From JAJDXO01 sp965213765 (GTDB lineage: Bacteria > Pseudomonadota > Alphaproteobacteria > Rhodospirillales > UBA2165): a stretch of 64,000 bases of DNA. A program made the position numbers and the translations under genes. The notes under the pieces were generated by a model. The model made no database searches, had not been told where the DNA came from, and saw nothing but the letters and a program-made list of their open reading frames with translations. The DNA lies in the NCBI GenBank assembly GCA_965213765.1, contig OZ243926.1, positions 3,534,001 through 3,598,000 of the forward strand. The letters are read 5' to 3'. This document shows positions 33,723-41,842 of the stretch, one piece after another. Position 1 is the stretch's first letter; each line of letters begins with the position of its first letter.

Positions 33723-33896
33723 TCAGATCAGCGACATCAACTCCATGCGGACAGCATCGACGCCCTCACGGTACACCGTCCGCATATCGGCATCCTCCAG
33801 CCCGTCGCACGCATCCTTGTCGAGCAGGCCGGCGAGCGCTGCCGCGTTAATCTCTATCTCGTCTCGCAGATTGGCGATCGACCATGCGTCACTCAT
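33723..33896 (-). CDS. Small hypothetical protein, 57 aa
   Basis: Starts MSDAWSIANLRDEIEINAA, with AAAGGAGGG ahead of the ATG, and ends VRMELMSLI at TGA. It is acidic, probably helical, has no membrane segment and no family that I know. A good ribosome site and non-repeat content support a real gene. The TGA is followed in frame by more protein-like sequence (33549-33722), so this may be the first half of a longer protein. Confidence 0.55.
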   Translation of the reverse strand: MSDAWSIANLRDEIEINAAALAGLLDKDACDGLEDADMRTVYREGVDAVRMELMSLI

Positions 33897-33920
33897 GTTC
33901 AACATCCCTCCTTTATCCAA

Positions 33921-34199
33921 TTATCCGGCTGCTCTTGCATCAGTCGTGACCATCGCGAGATGCCGGACGGTCGTCATCTCACGGGCGGGGCTGACGATCA
34001 GACGCAGGTGCGGAATAAGGGGCCGTGTACTCGTTAAGGCGCAAAAGGCCGTGCGACCGGCCCCGATTGTCCGGTATTCGAAAGGCTCGGTGTTAGCCCA
34101 GAACGCGAAAGGAATTTGCCGCCGGTCCGAAGGCGAAAAGGCCGTAAAACAAGCCTTTCTTCGGCATCATTGTCCGGAAGGCGAAACGGGGTGTTCAGG
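33921..34199. other. Gap without recognisable gene
   Basis: I see no convincing reading frame, RNA or terminal repeat end in this stretch. It precedes another mosaic repeat block. Confidence 0.4.
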
Positions 34200-34406
34200 C
34201 GCCGATGGCGCGGCGAGGGAACCCGGTGCGGCAACGGGACTACTCCCTCTCCCTCTCTGAGGGAGAGGGCCGGGGTGAGGGTGGGAATGAGGGTGAGGGT
34301 GATACGGAATTCCCCCTCACCCGGCTGCGGCTATGGCTCGCTTCGCTCGCCAAGCCTCCGCATCCCTCTCCCCCTCGAAGGGGGCGAGGGTGCAAAAGGA
34401 AAGACC
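34200..34406. repeat. Mosaic repeat block
   Basis: Holds GCGGCAACGGGACTACTCCC, the CCCTCTCCCTCTCTGAGGG hairpin, a TTCCCCCTCACCCGGCTGCG module and CCCCCTCGAAGGGGGCGAGG. It continues without a break into a second repeat type at 34407. Confidence 0.65.
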
Positions 34407-34540
34407 GAGGCATAAAATGATTGCGTCATGGCCGGGCCCGGACCCGGCCATCCACGTCTACTGCCAGCCATCCACGTGTACCGTGCCGCGAGGCGTGGAT
34501 CACCGGGTCAAGCCCGGTGATGACGGCTTGCGGGTGAGCG
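34407..34540. repeat. Second dispersed repeat (GGCCGGGCCCGGACC type)
   Basis: Contains ATTGCGTCATGGCCGGGCCC, GGACCCGGCCATCCACG and GCGTGGATCACCGGGTCAAG ending CCGGTGATGACGG. The same series occurs inside the element at 17399-17545 and, in the other orientation, at 35725-35835. It is a very common extragenic type in alphaproteobacteria. Here a short ATCCACG part is duplicated. Confidence 0.65.
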
Positions 34541-34542
34541 GG

Positions 34543-34668
34543 GAGAGGGTGGGAATGAGGGAGAGGGTGGGAATGAGGGAGAGGGTGGGAATGAGGGAGA
34601 GGGTGGGAATGAGGGAGAGGGTGGGAATGAGGGAGAGGGTGGGAATGAGGGAGAGGGTGGGAATGAGG
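34543..34668. repeat. 18-bp tandem repeat, 7 identical units
   Basis: Seven perfect head-to-tail copies of GAGAGGGTGGGAATGAGG. The unit looks like part of the mosaic repeat module (GAGAGGG...GGTGGGAATGAGGG) that has expanded. It would code ERVGMR if read, but no gene signals are seen. It lies just past the 3' end of sspB. Confidence 0.85.
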
Positions 34669-34684
34669 GTGAGGGTTCTTCTGT

Positions 34685-35302
34685 TCAGCTCTTATTGCGG
34701 AACTTATCCAGCGCGATCACTTCGGCGCCTTCGCCGGCTTCCGCCGCCTCTTCGCCGCTTTCCGCGTCCCCGCCTTCTTCGGCCTCCGCCTCTTCGCCTT
34801 CTTCGGCATCAGCCTCATCGCCGCCGTCATCCGCTTCAGGCAGGATCACCGTCTCGGCGCTCGGCTGGACGTACTCTCCGTCATCGGCCGCCGGCTGTCC
34901 GTCTTCGCCCGCTTCGCCGTCGGGCTCGATGCCGGCGATGTTGGGGGCGAGCTGGGAGACCTGGATGCCGAAATTGACCGCCGGGTCGGCGAACGACACC
35001 ACCGCCGAAAAGGGCACGAACAGGGCCTGGCGGCGGCCCGAGAAATAGAGCGCGACGCGAAAGCCGTCTTCCTCGACGTGCAGATCCTCGAACTGGTGCT
35101 GGAGGACGATGGTGATCTCTTCCGGGTGCTGGGCGCGGAGGAAGGGCGGCATGTCGACGCCCTCGGCCCGGGTCCTGAAATTGATGTAGTAGTGGTGCTC
35201 GCCGGCGAGACCCAGTTCCTCCGCCTGCCGGAGGGCGCGCTTGAGAATCCCCGTCAGGGCCTCTTCGACCCATTGCTGATAAGGGTAAGTGGGTTCGGTC
35301 AT
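34685..35302 (-). CDS. sspB: ClpXP adaptor protein SspB (alpha type)
   Basis: 205-residue SspB. The substrate-binding domain starts YPYQQWVEEALTGILKRALR and has YYINFRTRAEGVDMPPFLR, ITIVLQHQFEDLHVEEDGF and VPFSAVVSFADPAVNFG. It is followed by a long Glu/Asp/Ala-rich linker and a short C-terminal ClpX-binding motif (VIALDKFRNKS). SspB binds the ssrA tag and delivers stalled proteins to ClpXP. The gene for the tag RNA itself, ssrA, lies directly upstream on the same strand, a telling neighbourhood. The ATG at 35302 fits the family start; the frame to 35347 is not needed. Confidence 0.93.
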   Translation of the reverse strand: MTEPTYPYQQWVEEALTGILKRALRQAEELGLAGEHHYYINFRTRAEGVDMPPFLRAQHPEEITIVLQHQFEDLHVEEDGFRVALYFSGRRQALFVPFSAVVSFADPAVNFGIQVSQLAPNIAGIEPDGEAGEDGQPAADDGEYVQPSAETVILPEADDGGDEADAEEGEEAEAEEGGDAESGEEAAEAGEGAEVIALDKFRNKS

Positions 35303-35349
35303 CGTCCGCGCTTTGCCACCTGGTCGTTTTTTTCCGGCCCGCCGCACGG

Positions 35350-35646
35350 GCGGAACGTTTAAGTGAGGGGCTTCTGTTGCCAGGTGCCCCCCGGACCCCG
35401 TTGCAGCCTAAGCGGCTACAGCAAATGCCTCGTTATCGTTGGCATCTGTAAATCGGCCCGATAACGGCGGTACCATGCCGGGCGAAAACCAAGCCTTTAC
35501 CACGCGCGTCGATCCTGTTTCGCCCCCAATGAGGTTTCCGGTGATGGTCGCCGGAGATACCGGGAATTGGTGGAGGCGCCGGGCACTGCCCCCGGGTCCG
35601 CTACGCTTATTCCACAAGGCGTTTATCGCCATAGCCGGCAAGCCGG
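35350..35646 (-). ncRNA. ssrA: Two-piece (circularly permuted) tmRNA
   Basis: Permuted tmRNA on the minus strand. The acceptor piece comes first and ends CGCCTCCACCA (A of CCA at 35568), after a T-arm CCGGG-GGCAGTG-CCCGG. A 40-nt spacer (35528-35567) follows, then the coding piece starting GGGGGCGAAACAGGATCGAC (5' G at 35527). GGGGGCG and CGCCTCC pair fully with the G3-U70 wobble that marks alanine. The tag frame (35408-35443) reads ANDNEAFAVAA then TAG. A TATATT box at 35654-35659 could be the promoter. Outer ends are approximate. Confidence 0.9.
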
Positions 35647-35689
35647 CACAAGGAATATAGTCGTATCGCGGGGGCAATGAAAGCGGGGT

Positions 35690-36184
35690 GACGCCCCCAA
35701 TCGTCATGCCCCGCCTCACCGGCCCGGCCATGACGCAATCATTTTATGTCGTCATGCCCGTGCTTGACACGGGCATCCACGCCTAGAGGGGCGGCTACAC
35801 GTGGATGGCCGGGTCCGGGGCCCGGCCATGACGCGCTTCCTTGATTCAGCACTCGAAACCGCTCCGTGATCTCCGTGCTCTCCGTGGTAATGAGGATAGG
35901 TGAGGGGGCTGGCATTCGGCGGCCATTCGCACACATTGAATGGGTATCCGTGGTATTCGGCCCGGACGCGGCGGGCGCCCCAACCGCGAAAAGGGGTAAA
36001 TTGGAATTTAAGCAAGTCATCAAATGTCCATTAATGTCCATGAATGTCCATGCCGGCGCGCGCAATCGGGCCGGACACGAAATCCGCGTTGGAATCAAAT
36101 TCCAAGTCCCCTGATGCGCCAATGCGTTTCGGGGCGTTTCGGGGCGCTTGCTCCCTTCGATGGGAATCGGGTAAGGGGGAGATT
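35690..36184. repeat. Repeat-rich gap between ssrA and thyX
   Basis: Contains the second dispersed repeat in reverse (35725-35835: CGTCATGCCCGTGCTTGACA, then CCGGGTCCGGGGCCCGGCC). It also contains a CTCCGTGATCTCCGTGCTCT string (35870-35890) of a widespread kind and a short tandem TGTCCATTAA/TGTCCATGAA near 36024-36052. No gene is supported before the thyX start. Confidence 0.55.
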
Positions 36185-37123
36185 ATGGACCTGACGCCCG
36201 AACAGCAGGCGGAAATCGACGACGCCCGCCGCGCCCGCGCCGAGACCCGCCGGGTCACGGTCCCCGGTCTCGAGGAGCTGCTCTATACGCCGGTGCCGGT
36301 GCTCGATCACGGCTTCGTCCGGGTGATCGACTATATGGGCGACGACGCGGCCATCGTGCAGGCGGCCCGGGTCTCCTACGGCAAGGGGACCAGGAAGGTG
36401 TCCACCGACCGGGGGCTGATCCGCTATCTGCTGCGCCACCGGCACACCACGCCGTTCGAGATGTGCGAGATCAAATATCACATCAAGATGCCGATCTTCG
36501 TCGCCCGGCAGTGGATCCGCCACCGCACCGCCAACGTCAACGAATACTCGGCCCGCTACAGCGTACTCGACCGCGAGTTTTACATCCCGGCGCCGGACCA
36601 GCTTGCCACCCAGTCCCGGTCCAACCGGCAGGGACGGGGCGCGGTGCTCGAAGGGGAAGAGGCCGCCCGGGTGCTCGACATGCTCAAGTCCGATGCCCGG
36701 CTGACCTACGACCACTACATCGAGATGCTCAACGAGAGCGAGGACGGCCAAGCGATCGACGAGGGGAGGGACGGGCTGGCCCGCGAGCTGGCCCGGATGA
36801 ACCTGACCCTCAATACCTATACCCAGTGGTATTGGAAGACCGATCTCCACAACCTGCTGCACTTCCTCAGCCTGCGCGCCGATGCCCATGCCCAATACGA
36901 AATCCGGGTCTATGCCGAGGCCATGCTGGAAGGTCTCAAGGCCTGGTGTCCGATCACCTACGAAGCGTTCATGGATTACCGGGTCGGCGGGACGCACCTT
37001 TCGGCGGCGGGCCTCGGCGTGGTCAAGCGGCTGCTCGCCGGCGAAGACGTGGACCAGGAGAAATCCGGCCTCAGCCCCCGGGAATGGCGGGAATTGATGG
37101 AGAGCCTCGGCCGGGAGGCGTAG
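36185..37123 (+). CDS. thyX: FAD-dependent thymidylate synthase ThyX
   Basis: 312-residue flavin-dependent thymidylate synthase, methylating dUMP to dTMP with methylene-tetrahydrofolate. The signature RHRTANVNEYSARYS is present, together with RHRHTTPFEMCEIKYHI and the C-terminal RLLAGEDVD region. The start ATG at 36185 follows AAGGGGGAG and begins MDLTPEQQAEID; a longer frame to 36044 is repeat-derived. It replaces or supplements ThyA. It stands alone, with a strong hairpin just downstream. Confidence 0.95.
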   Translation: MDLTPEQQAEIDDARRARAETRRVTVPGLEELLYTPVPVLDHGFVRVIDYMGDDAAIVQAARVSYGKGTRKVSTDRGLIRYLLRHRHTTPFEMCEIKYHIKMPIFVARQWIRHRTANVNEYSARYSVLDREFYIPAPDQLATQSRSNRQGRGAVLEGEEAARVLDMLKSDARLTYDHYIEMLNESEDGQAIDEGRDGLARELARMNLTLNTYTQWYWKTDLHNLLHFLSLRADAHAQYEIRVYAEAMLEGLKAWCPITYEAFMDYRVGGTHLSAAGLGVVKRLLAGEDVDQEKSGLSPREWRELMESLGREA

Positions 37124-37160
37124 AAATTTCCCGGGCAAAGGAAAGGGCCGGCCAGGTAAA

Positions 37161-37192
37161 GCGTTCCCTGTTTCATTGAAAACAGGGAACGC
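37161..37192. terminator. Perfect 13-bp hairpin between thyX and a convergent gene
   Basis: GCGTTCCCTGTTT (37161-37173) pairs fully with AAACAGGGAACGC (37180-37192), with loop CATTGA. It sits 37 bp after the thyX stop and ahead of the end of the convergent binding-protein gene. It is a good candidate for a two-way terminator, although no clear T-run follows on either strand. Confidence 0.55.
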
Positions 37193-37307
37193 CCTATCCC
37201 ACTCATAATCCCACTCATATTGACGCAAATTCGCCGTCGCGGATGTTTCCGTCCACTCGGGATTTGCTATGAGGTGACCGGCCCGGACCGGAAGTCGTTG
37301 GTCTCCG

Positions 37308-38420
37308 TTACTTCTTTTTCGGCTCCGGCTTGGCCTTGGCGTCCGAGGTGCCAAGCACCTGCTTCAGGTAGGCCAGCGCGGCCGGCGAAATCTTCTTGTA
37401 GTTCTCGGTGATGAAGCCGGTGTCGTCGCCGACCAGCGTGGTGCCGCGCATCCCCCAGGCTTTGACAAATCCGTCGATCACGCGGGGGTCGTTCCAGGTG
37501 TCGGCGTAACCCTTGCGGAGATCGGCGACAACCTCGGCTGACAGGCCGGGAGGGCCGACGACCCAGTTGGACCAGCCGTTGTAGGTCGCATACCACCGGT
37601 AGGCTTCCCACTTGTCGCCCGACGGATCGGAGCCTTTGACCTTCTTGTAGTAGGCGGCAAGGGTGGGAACCCCGCTCTTGTCGAGATCGGGCGCGGGAAT
37701 GAACTTGCCGTCGGCGCCGATCGCCGGATGGTAATAGAGGGCGTGCGCCGTGCCCTTCTTCAAGAGATCGTTCTTGTAGAAGGCGTAGTAGCCCGGCGCG
37801 CCGGTGGTCGCCGCGACGATTTCCGTGCGCATCAGCGCGGCTTTCAGCTTGGGCTGATTGCGGTAGCCGGTGATGTGGGTGGTCGCTTTACCCAGCAAGC
37901 CAAAACCCATCACCGTGTAAACGTCGAGCGCACCGCCGGGAATCCGTCCGCCGGCATTGAACTTCGGTTGCGCCATCAGATCGTCCCGCGACTTGATCCC
38001 GTTGCCGAGCGCCGAACTGGCGATGGTGACGAAGGGAACGCCGCCGGTGGTGCCGACGACCGAGAACTTCGCGGGATCGTATTTGATCCCCCGGAGGCCG
38101 CTGACGATGCCCGAGAAGTTGAGGGGGCCCCACAAAAGAGTGGTGCCGTTCTTGTTGCCGCGCTCATAGACGAAGTTGATGCCCCGTTGACCGCCGCCGC
38201 CAACGATATTCTTGACGATGACCTTCGGATTGCCGGGGATGTACTCGCCGAAGAACTGGGCGAACCGCCGTGCATTCCGGGTCAGGCCGCCGCCGGCGCC
38301 GGCGGGTACAATCATCTCGATGGTCTTGCCCTTTAGGGCCTGGGCGTCAGCGGGCGCCGTCGAGCCCGCCACGGCAAACGTGCCGACAGCCGCCACGGCC
38401 GCCAGTGCTGTTCTGAACAT
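37308..38420 (-). CDS. Tripartite tricarboxylate transporter (TctC/Bug-type) binding protein
   Basis: 370-residue periplasmic binding protein. Residues 1-26 are a signal peptide (FRTALAAVAAVGTFAVAG, cleaved near PADAQA). The mature part has GKTIEMIVPAGAGGGLTRNARRFAQ and a later VGPPGLSAEVVADLRKGYADTW segment typical of the Bug family, which bind carboxylates. No TctA or TctB membrane gene is adjacent. It ends in a Lys-rich tail. The ligand is unknown. Confidence 0.85.
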   Translation of the reverse strand: MFRTALAAVAAVGTFAVAGSTAPADAQALKGKTIEMIVPAGAGGGLTRNARRFAQFFGEYIPGNPKVIVKNIVGGGGQRGINFVYERGNKNGTTLLWGPLNFSGIVSGLRGIKYDPAKFSVVGTTGGVPFVTIASSALGNGIKSRDDLMAQPKFNAGGRIPGGALDVYTVMGFGLLGKATTHITGYRNQPKLKAALMRTEIVAATTGAPGYYAFYKNDLLKKGTAHALYYHPAIGADGKFIPAPDLDKSGVPTLAAYYKKVKGSDPSGDKWEAYRWYATYNGWSNWVVGPPGLSAEVVADLRKGYADTWNDPRVIDGFVKAWGMRGTTLVGDDTGFITENYKKISPAALAYLKQVLGTSDAKAKPEPKKK

Positions 38421-38506
38421 TTCGATCTCCCTATCAGTGCTGATTCAGAATTTTCAATTGGACCCGCACTATGCAGAAATTCCCATATTCGGGCAACTGT
38501 GCGCGC

Positions 38507-39385
38507 TCAGGTTGTCCGATTTGAGTCGAGCCGGGACATATAAACGCCGGCGCCGATAATCAGGGCGGCGCCGATGGCGGTCCACAGGTCCGGGAGTTCC
38601 GCGAACAGGACAAACCCGAAGAGCGCGCCCCAGACAAGGCGGACATAAAGCAGGGGGGCCAGTATCGTGACGTCGCCCAATTTAAGGGCGCGTGTCAGGG
38701 CGGCGTTCCCGGCCGTTCCCAGGCCGCCCATCGCCGCCAGGACAGCCAGTTCGAACAGGGTCGGCCAAGTCCAGACGAAGCTCGCCGCGATGAACGACAG
38801 CGGGGTGGAGAACAGGAGCGTCCCGGTAATAATGCCGGGAATTGGAAGAGTCCGCACCAGCACTTTCCCGTTGAGGGACAGGGCCGCATATCCCACGGTC
38901 GAGAGAACGACCAACGCCGCGCCCAAGGCCCGAAGGTCGGTGGTCTCTCCATCCACAAATACGGCAAACAGACCGGCGTCGGGGCGGACGACCATGAGTG
39001 CGCCGGCCATCCCGGCGATGACGGCGAGCCAGCGCCTGAATTGCGAGGGTTCGCCCAGGAACACCACCGCGCCGACGGCCAGAATGAAGCCCTGGGTCAT
39101 GCTTAGTGTGACGGCGGCCGCCAGGGTGGCCAAAACGATGCCGAAATAGAACGAAGTCTGCGCGCTTACCTGAACAATCCCGCGCAGGAGGAATATAGGC
39201 GCCCGCCGCATATTCAGGCTGCCTGATCCGTTCCTGAAAAAGAACGGCAGCACCACGGCCAACCCGAACAGATTTCGGAAGAACACCATCTCCAGCGGAT
39301 GAACGGTGCCGGCCAGCCATTTGATGATGGCCGCCATCCCGGCGTAGCAGGCGCCGGAAAAAACCATCAGGAGGACCGCCTGCAT
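38507..39385 (-). CDS. EamA/DMT-family permease
   Basis: 292-residue inner-membrane transporter with ten hydrophobic helices and two EamA repeats, beginning MQAVLLMVFSGACYAGMAAIIK. The second half includes LGDVTILAPLLYVRLVWGALFGF. The start at 39385 lies 11 bp after the stop of the Mrp/ApbC gene, so it is the second gene of that operon; the longer frame to 39463 overlaps apbC. The substrate is unknown. Confidence 0.87.
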   Translation of the reverse strand: MQAVLLMVFSGACYAGMAAIIKWLAGTVHPLEMVFFRNLFGLAVVLPFFFRNGSGSLNMRRAPIFLLRGIVQVSAQTSFYFGIVLATLAAAVTLSMTQGFILAVGAVVFLGEPSQFRRWLAVIAGMAGALMVVRPDAGLFAVFVDGETTDLRALGAALVVLSTVGYAALSLNGKVLVRTLPIPGIITGTLLFSTPLSFIAASFVWTWPTLFELAVLAAMGGLGTAGNAALTRALKLGDVTILAPLLYVRLVWGALFGFVLFAELPDLWTAIGAALIIGAGVYMSRLDSNRTT

Positions 39386-39396
39386 GGGCTCAGGCG

Positions 39397-40527
39397 CTAT
39401 TGCATGACGATGCGCGGGGCACTCGCCTCTTGGCTGGATTTGATGGCCGCGATTGCCGCCCAAACTTGGGCCGCGATGTCGCGATAGGCTTGGCTGTGAG
39501 GCGAGTCCGGCGATGAGACGACAATCGGGTCACCGCCGTCCGACGTCTCGCGAATTGCGATATCGAGGGGAATTTCCCCCAGGAACGCCGCACCCAGCTT
39601 CTCGGCTTCGGCCCGCGCACCCCCGTGACTGAAAATATCCGAACGCTCTCCGCAATGGGGGCAGACGAAATAGCTCATGTTCTCGATGATGCCGAGCACG
39701 GGCACATTGACTTTCTCGAACATCCCAAGACCCTTCCGGGCGTCGAGCAAGGCAATGTCCTGGGGCGTCGAGACGACGACGGCGCCGGTGAGCGGCACCC
39801 GCTGTGCCATCGAAAGATGAATGTCGCCGGTGCCGGGCGGCAGATCGACAACCAGGGCATCCAACTCGCCCCAGGCTACATCGCGCAGCAGTTGCTCGAG
39901 CGCGCCGGTTGCCATCGGTCCCCGCCAGATAATCGGGGTTTCCTCATCGACCAGGAACCCCATCGACATGCACTTGATGCCGTAATTTTCCATCGGCGCG
40001 ACTTTTTGCCCGCCGTCGTCGCTTGGCGCAATGTCGGGCTTGCCCGAAATGCCCAACATACGGGGGATGGAGGGCCCATAAACGTCGGCATCCAGGACAC
40101 CGACCTTGCGGCCGCCGCCGGCCATGGCGAGGGCCAAATTCACCGCGGTCGTCGATTTTCCCACGCCGCCTTTTCCCGAGGCCACGGCGATTATCGCATT
40201 GATACCCGGCAGTTCGAGACCGCCTTGCCCCTGTTGCCCCTGCTGCGCCGGTTGCCCGGATTGCGGCGGCGGGGCGGCGCGTTCCGCGGTCAGAACCGCG
40301 GTCACCGTCAGGACCCCCGGCAAGGCATGAACGGCTTTTTCGGCGGCGGCCCGCATGGGCTCCAATGCCTTGCCCCGCGCCGGATCGACCTCGATCCCAA
40401 AGGCCACATGACCGTCCTTGATCTGGACCCCGGCGACCATGCCGAGCGCGACGATGCTTTGGCCGCGATCAGGATCTTCAACGTTTTCGAGCGCCGACAG
40501 GATGGTCTCGCGGGTAATTTCAGCCAT
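39397..40527 (-). CDS. apbC: Mrp/ApbC-family iron-sulfur cluster carrier ATPase
   Basis: 376-residue P-loop ATPase for iron-sulfur cluster transfer. It has an N-terminal MIP18/DUF59-like domain (TILSALENVEDPDRGQSIV), a Pro/Gln-rich linker, the deviant Walker A VASGKGGVGKSTTAVNLA, and the cluster-binding pair CPHC in YFVCPHCGERSDIF. The start at 40527 is followed by MAEITRETILSAL. It heads a two-gene operon with the DMT permease and is divergent from hflK. Confidence 0.93.
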   Translation of the reverse strand: MAEITRETILSALENVEDPDRGQSIVALGMVAGVQIKDGHVAFGIEVDPARGKALEPMRAAAEKAVHALPGVLTVTAVLTAERAAPPPQSGQPAQQGQQGQGGLELPGINAIIAVASGKGGVGKSTTAVNLALAMAGGGRKVGVLDADVYGPSIPRMLGISGKPDIAPSDDGGQKVAPMENYGIKCMSMGFLVDEETPIIWRGPMATGALEQLLRDVAWGELDALVVDLPPGTGDIHLSMAQRVPLTGAVVVSTPQDIALLDARKGLGMFEKVNVPVLGIIENMSYFVCPHCGERSDIFSHGGARAEAEKLGAAFLGEIPLDIAIRETSDGGDPIVVSSPDSPHSQAYRDIAAQVWAAIAAIKSSQEASAPRIVMQ

Positions 40528-40699
40528 GGAACCTCCCGGCTTCCAACAATTTCGTGATCAGGGACGGCGGCACCGGGGAAGTTAGTCCCGGATTCCGTTG
40601 CGCACCCTGACTAGCTGTCATATAAGGCACACAAAGCCGAGACGCAAAGCGGATCAACATGCGCTTATTTGGGCGCGATCTAGGAGAGGGCGAAATCCC

Positions 40700-41839
40700 A
40701 TGAATTCGAATACGCAACGCGGCGGCCCCTGGGGCGGCGGCGGAGGTGGCGGTGGCGGCCCCTGGGGCGGCGGCGGTGGCGGCGGTCCGAGAGCGCCTCA
40801 ACCACCGGACATCGAGGAAATGCTGCGCCGCGGCCAGGACCGGTTCAAGAAGTTCCTGCCGGGCGGCGTCGGCGGCATACGCCGGCTCGTCATGTTGGTG
40901 CTGGCGGCAATCGTTGTTTGGCTGTTGACCGGCATCTATACCGTCGATACGGATGAAGAGGGTGTCGTCCTTGTGTTCGGTGAGTGGGTCGACCGCAAGC
41001 CGTCGGGACTTCACTGGTGGTTCCCGGCACCCATCGGTCAAGTGATCACGCCCAAGGTGACCCGTCAGAACCGTACCGACATCGGCTTCCGCGGCACGGG
41101 CGAGTCCGGCATCGGCGGCTCGACCCGCGACGTGCCGGAAGAAAGTCTGATGATCACATCGGATCAGAACATCACCGATGCCGACTTTACGGTGTTCTGG
41201 CTGATCAAGGATTCCGGTCAGTACCTGTTCAATATCCGTGATCCGGAGGGGACGGTGAAGGCCGTGGCCGAAAGCGCGATGCGCGAGGCCGTCGGACAGA
41301 CCTCGCTGCAAGATACCCTGACCGGCCAGCGTCAACAGATCGCCATCCGCGCGGCCGAACTGATGCAATCGGTGCTCGATTCCTATAATGCCGGTATTTC
41401 CGTCGAGCGCGTGCAGTTCCTGCGGGTCGACCCGCCGAATCAGGTGATCGATGCCTTCAACGAAGTGCAGCGGGCGCGGCAGGATAAGGAACGGCTTCAG
41501 AACGAGGCCCTGGCTTACAAGAACCGTATCGTCCCCACGGCTCGCGGCGAGGCGTCCAAGGTGGTCGAAGAAGCCAACGCCTACAGGGAACGGCTGATCA
41601 AGGAGGCCGAAGGCGAGGCGCAACGCTTTTTGTCGGTCTATGAGGCCTACAAGGAGAATCGCGAGGTGACCCGCCAAGGTCTGTTTTTGGAACGGATGCA
41701 GGAAATCATGCAGGACACGGACAAGGTCATCCTGGACAGCCCAAGCGGCGGAACCGGTGTCGTCCCGTTCCTGCCATTGCCTGAAATTCAACGACGGGCG
41801 CGAGCCGCCGCCGATGATGATGAGCCAGGGAGTAACTAG
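40700..41839 (+). CDS. hflK: FtsH protease regulator HflK
   Basis: 379-residue SPFH membrane protein that with HflC forms a cage around FtsH. It has a Gly/Pro/Trp-rich N-terminus (GGPWGGGG repeats), one membrane helix (RRLVMLVLAAIVVWLLTGIY), then the SPFH domain (VDTDEEGVVLVFGEW to the coiled region ARGEASKVVEEANAYRERLI). The start ATG at 40700 follows GGAGAGGG. HflC begins 3 bp downstream. Confidence 0.95.
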   Translation: MNSNTQRGGPWGGGGGGGGGPWGGGGGGGPRAPQPPDIEEMLRRGQDRFKKFLPGGVGGIRRLVMLVLAAIVVWLLTGIYTVDTDEEGVVLVFGEWVDRKPSGLHWWFPAPIGQVITPKVTRQNRTDIGFRGTGESGIGGSTRDVPEESLMITSDQNITDADFTVFWLIKDSGQYLFNIRDPEGTVKAVAESAMREAVGQTSLQDTLTGQRQQIAIRAAELMQSVLDSYNAGISVERVQFLRVDPPNQVIDAFNEVQRARQDKERLQNEALAYKNRIVPTARGEASKVVEEANAYRERLIKEAEGEAQRFLSVYEAYKENREVTRQGLFLERMQEIMQDTDKVILDSPSGGTGVVPFLPLPEIQRRARAAADDDEPGSN

Positions 41840-41842
41840 CCA

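Noticed and set aside
33723..33725. In-frame TGA as selenocysteine
   Set aside because: No selenocysteine machinery or SECIS-like hairpin is evident, the surrounding residues match no selenoprotein, and a nonsense change is simpler.
34543..34668. Tandem array considered as a CRISPR array
   Set aside because: Units are directly adjacent with no spacers and no cas genes are present.
34333..34977. Reading frame coding ERVGMR repeats as a repeat protein
   Set aside because: It is made of non-coding repeat modules, has no ribosome site and runs antisense into sspB.
35408..35731. A 107-codon minus-strand frame that ends in ANDNEAFAVAA
   Set aside because: This is the tmRNA gene. Only the tag is translated, and the rest is structured RNA.
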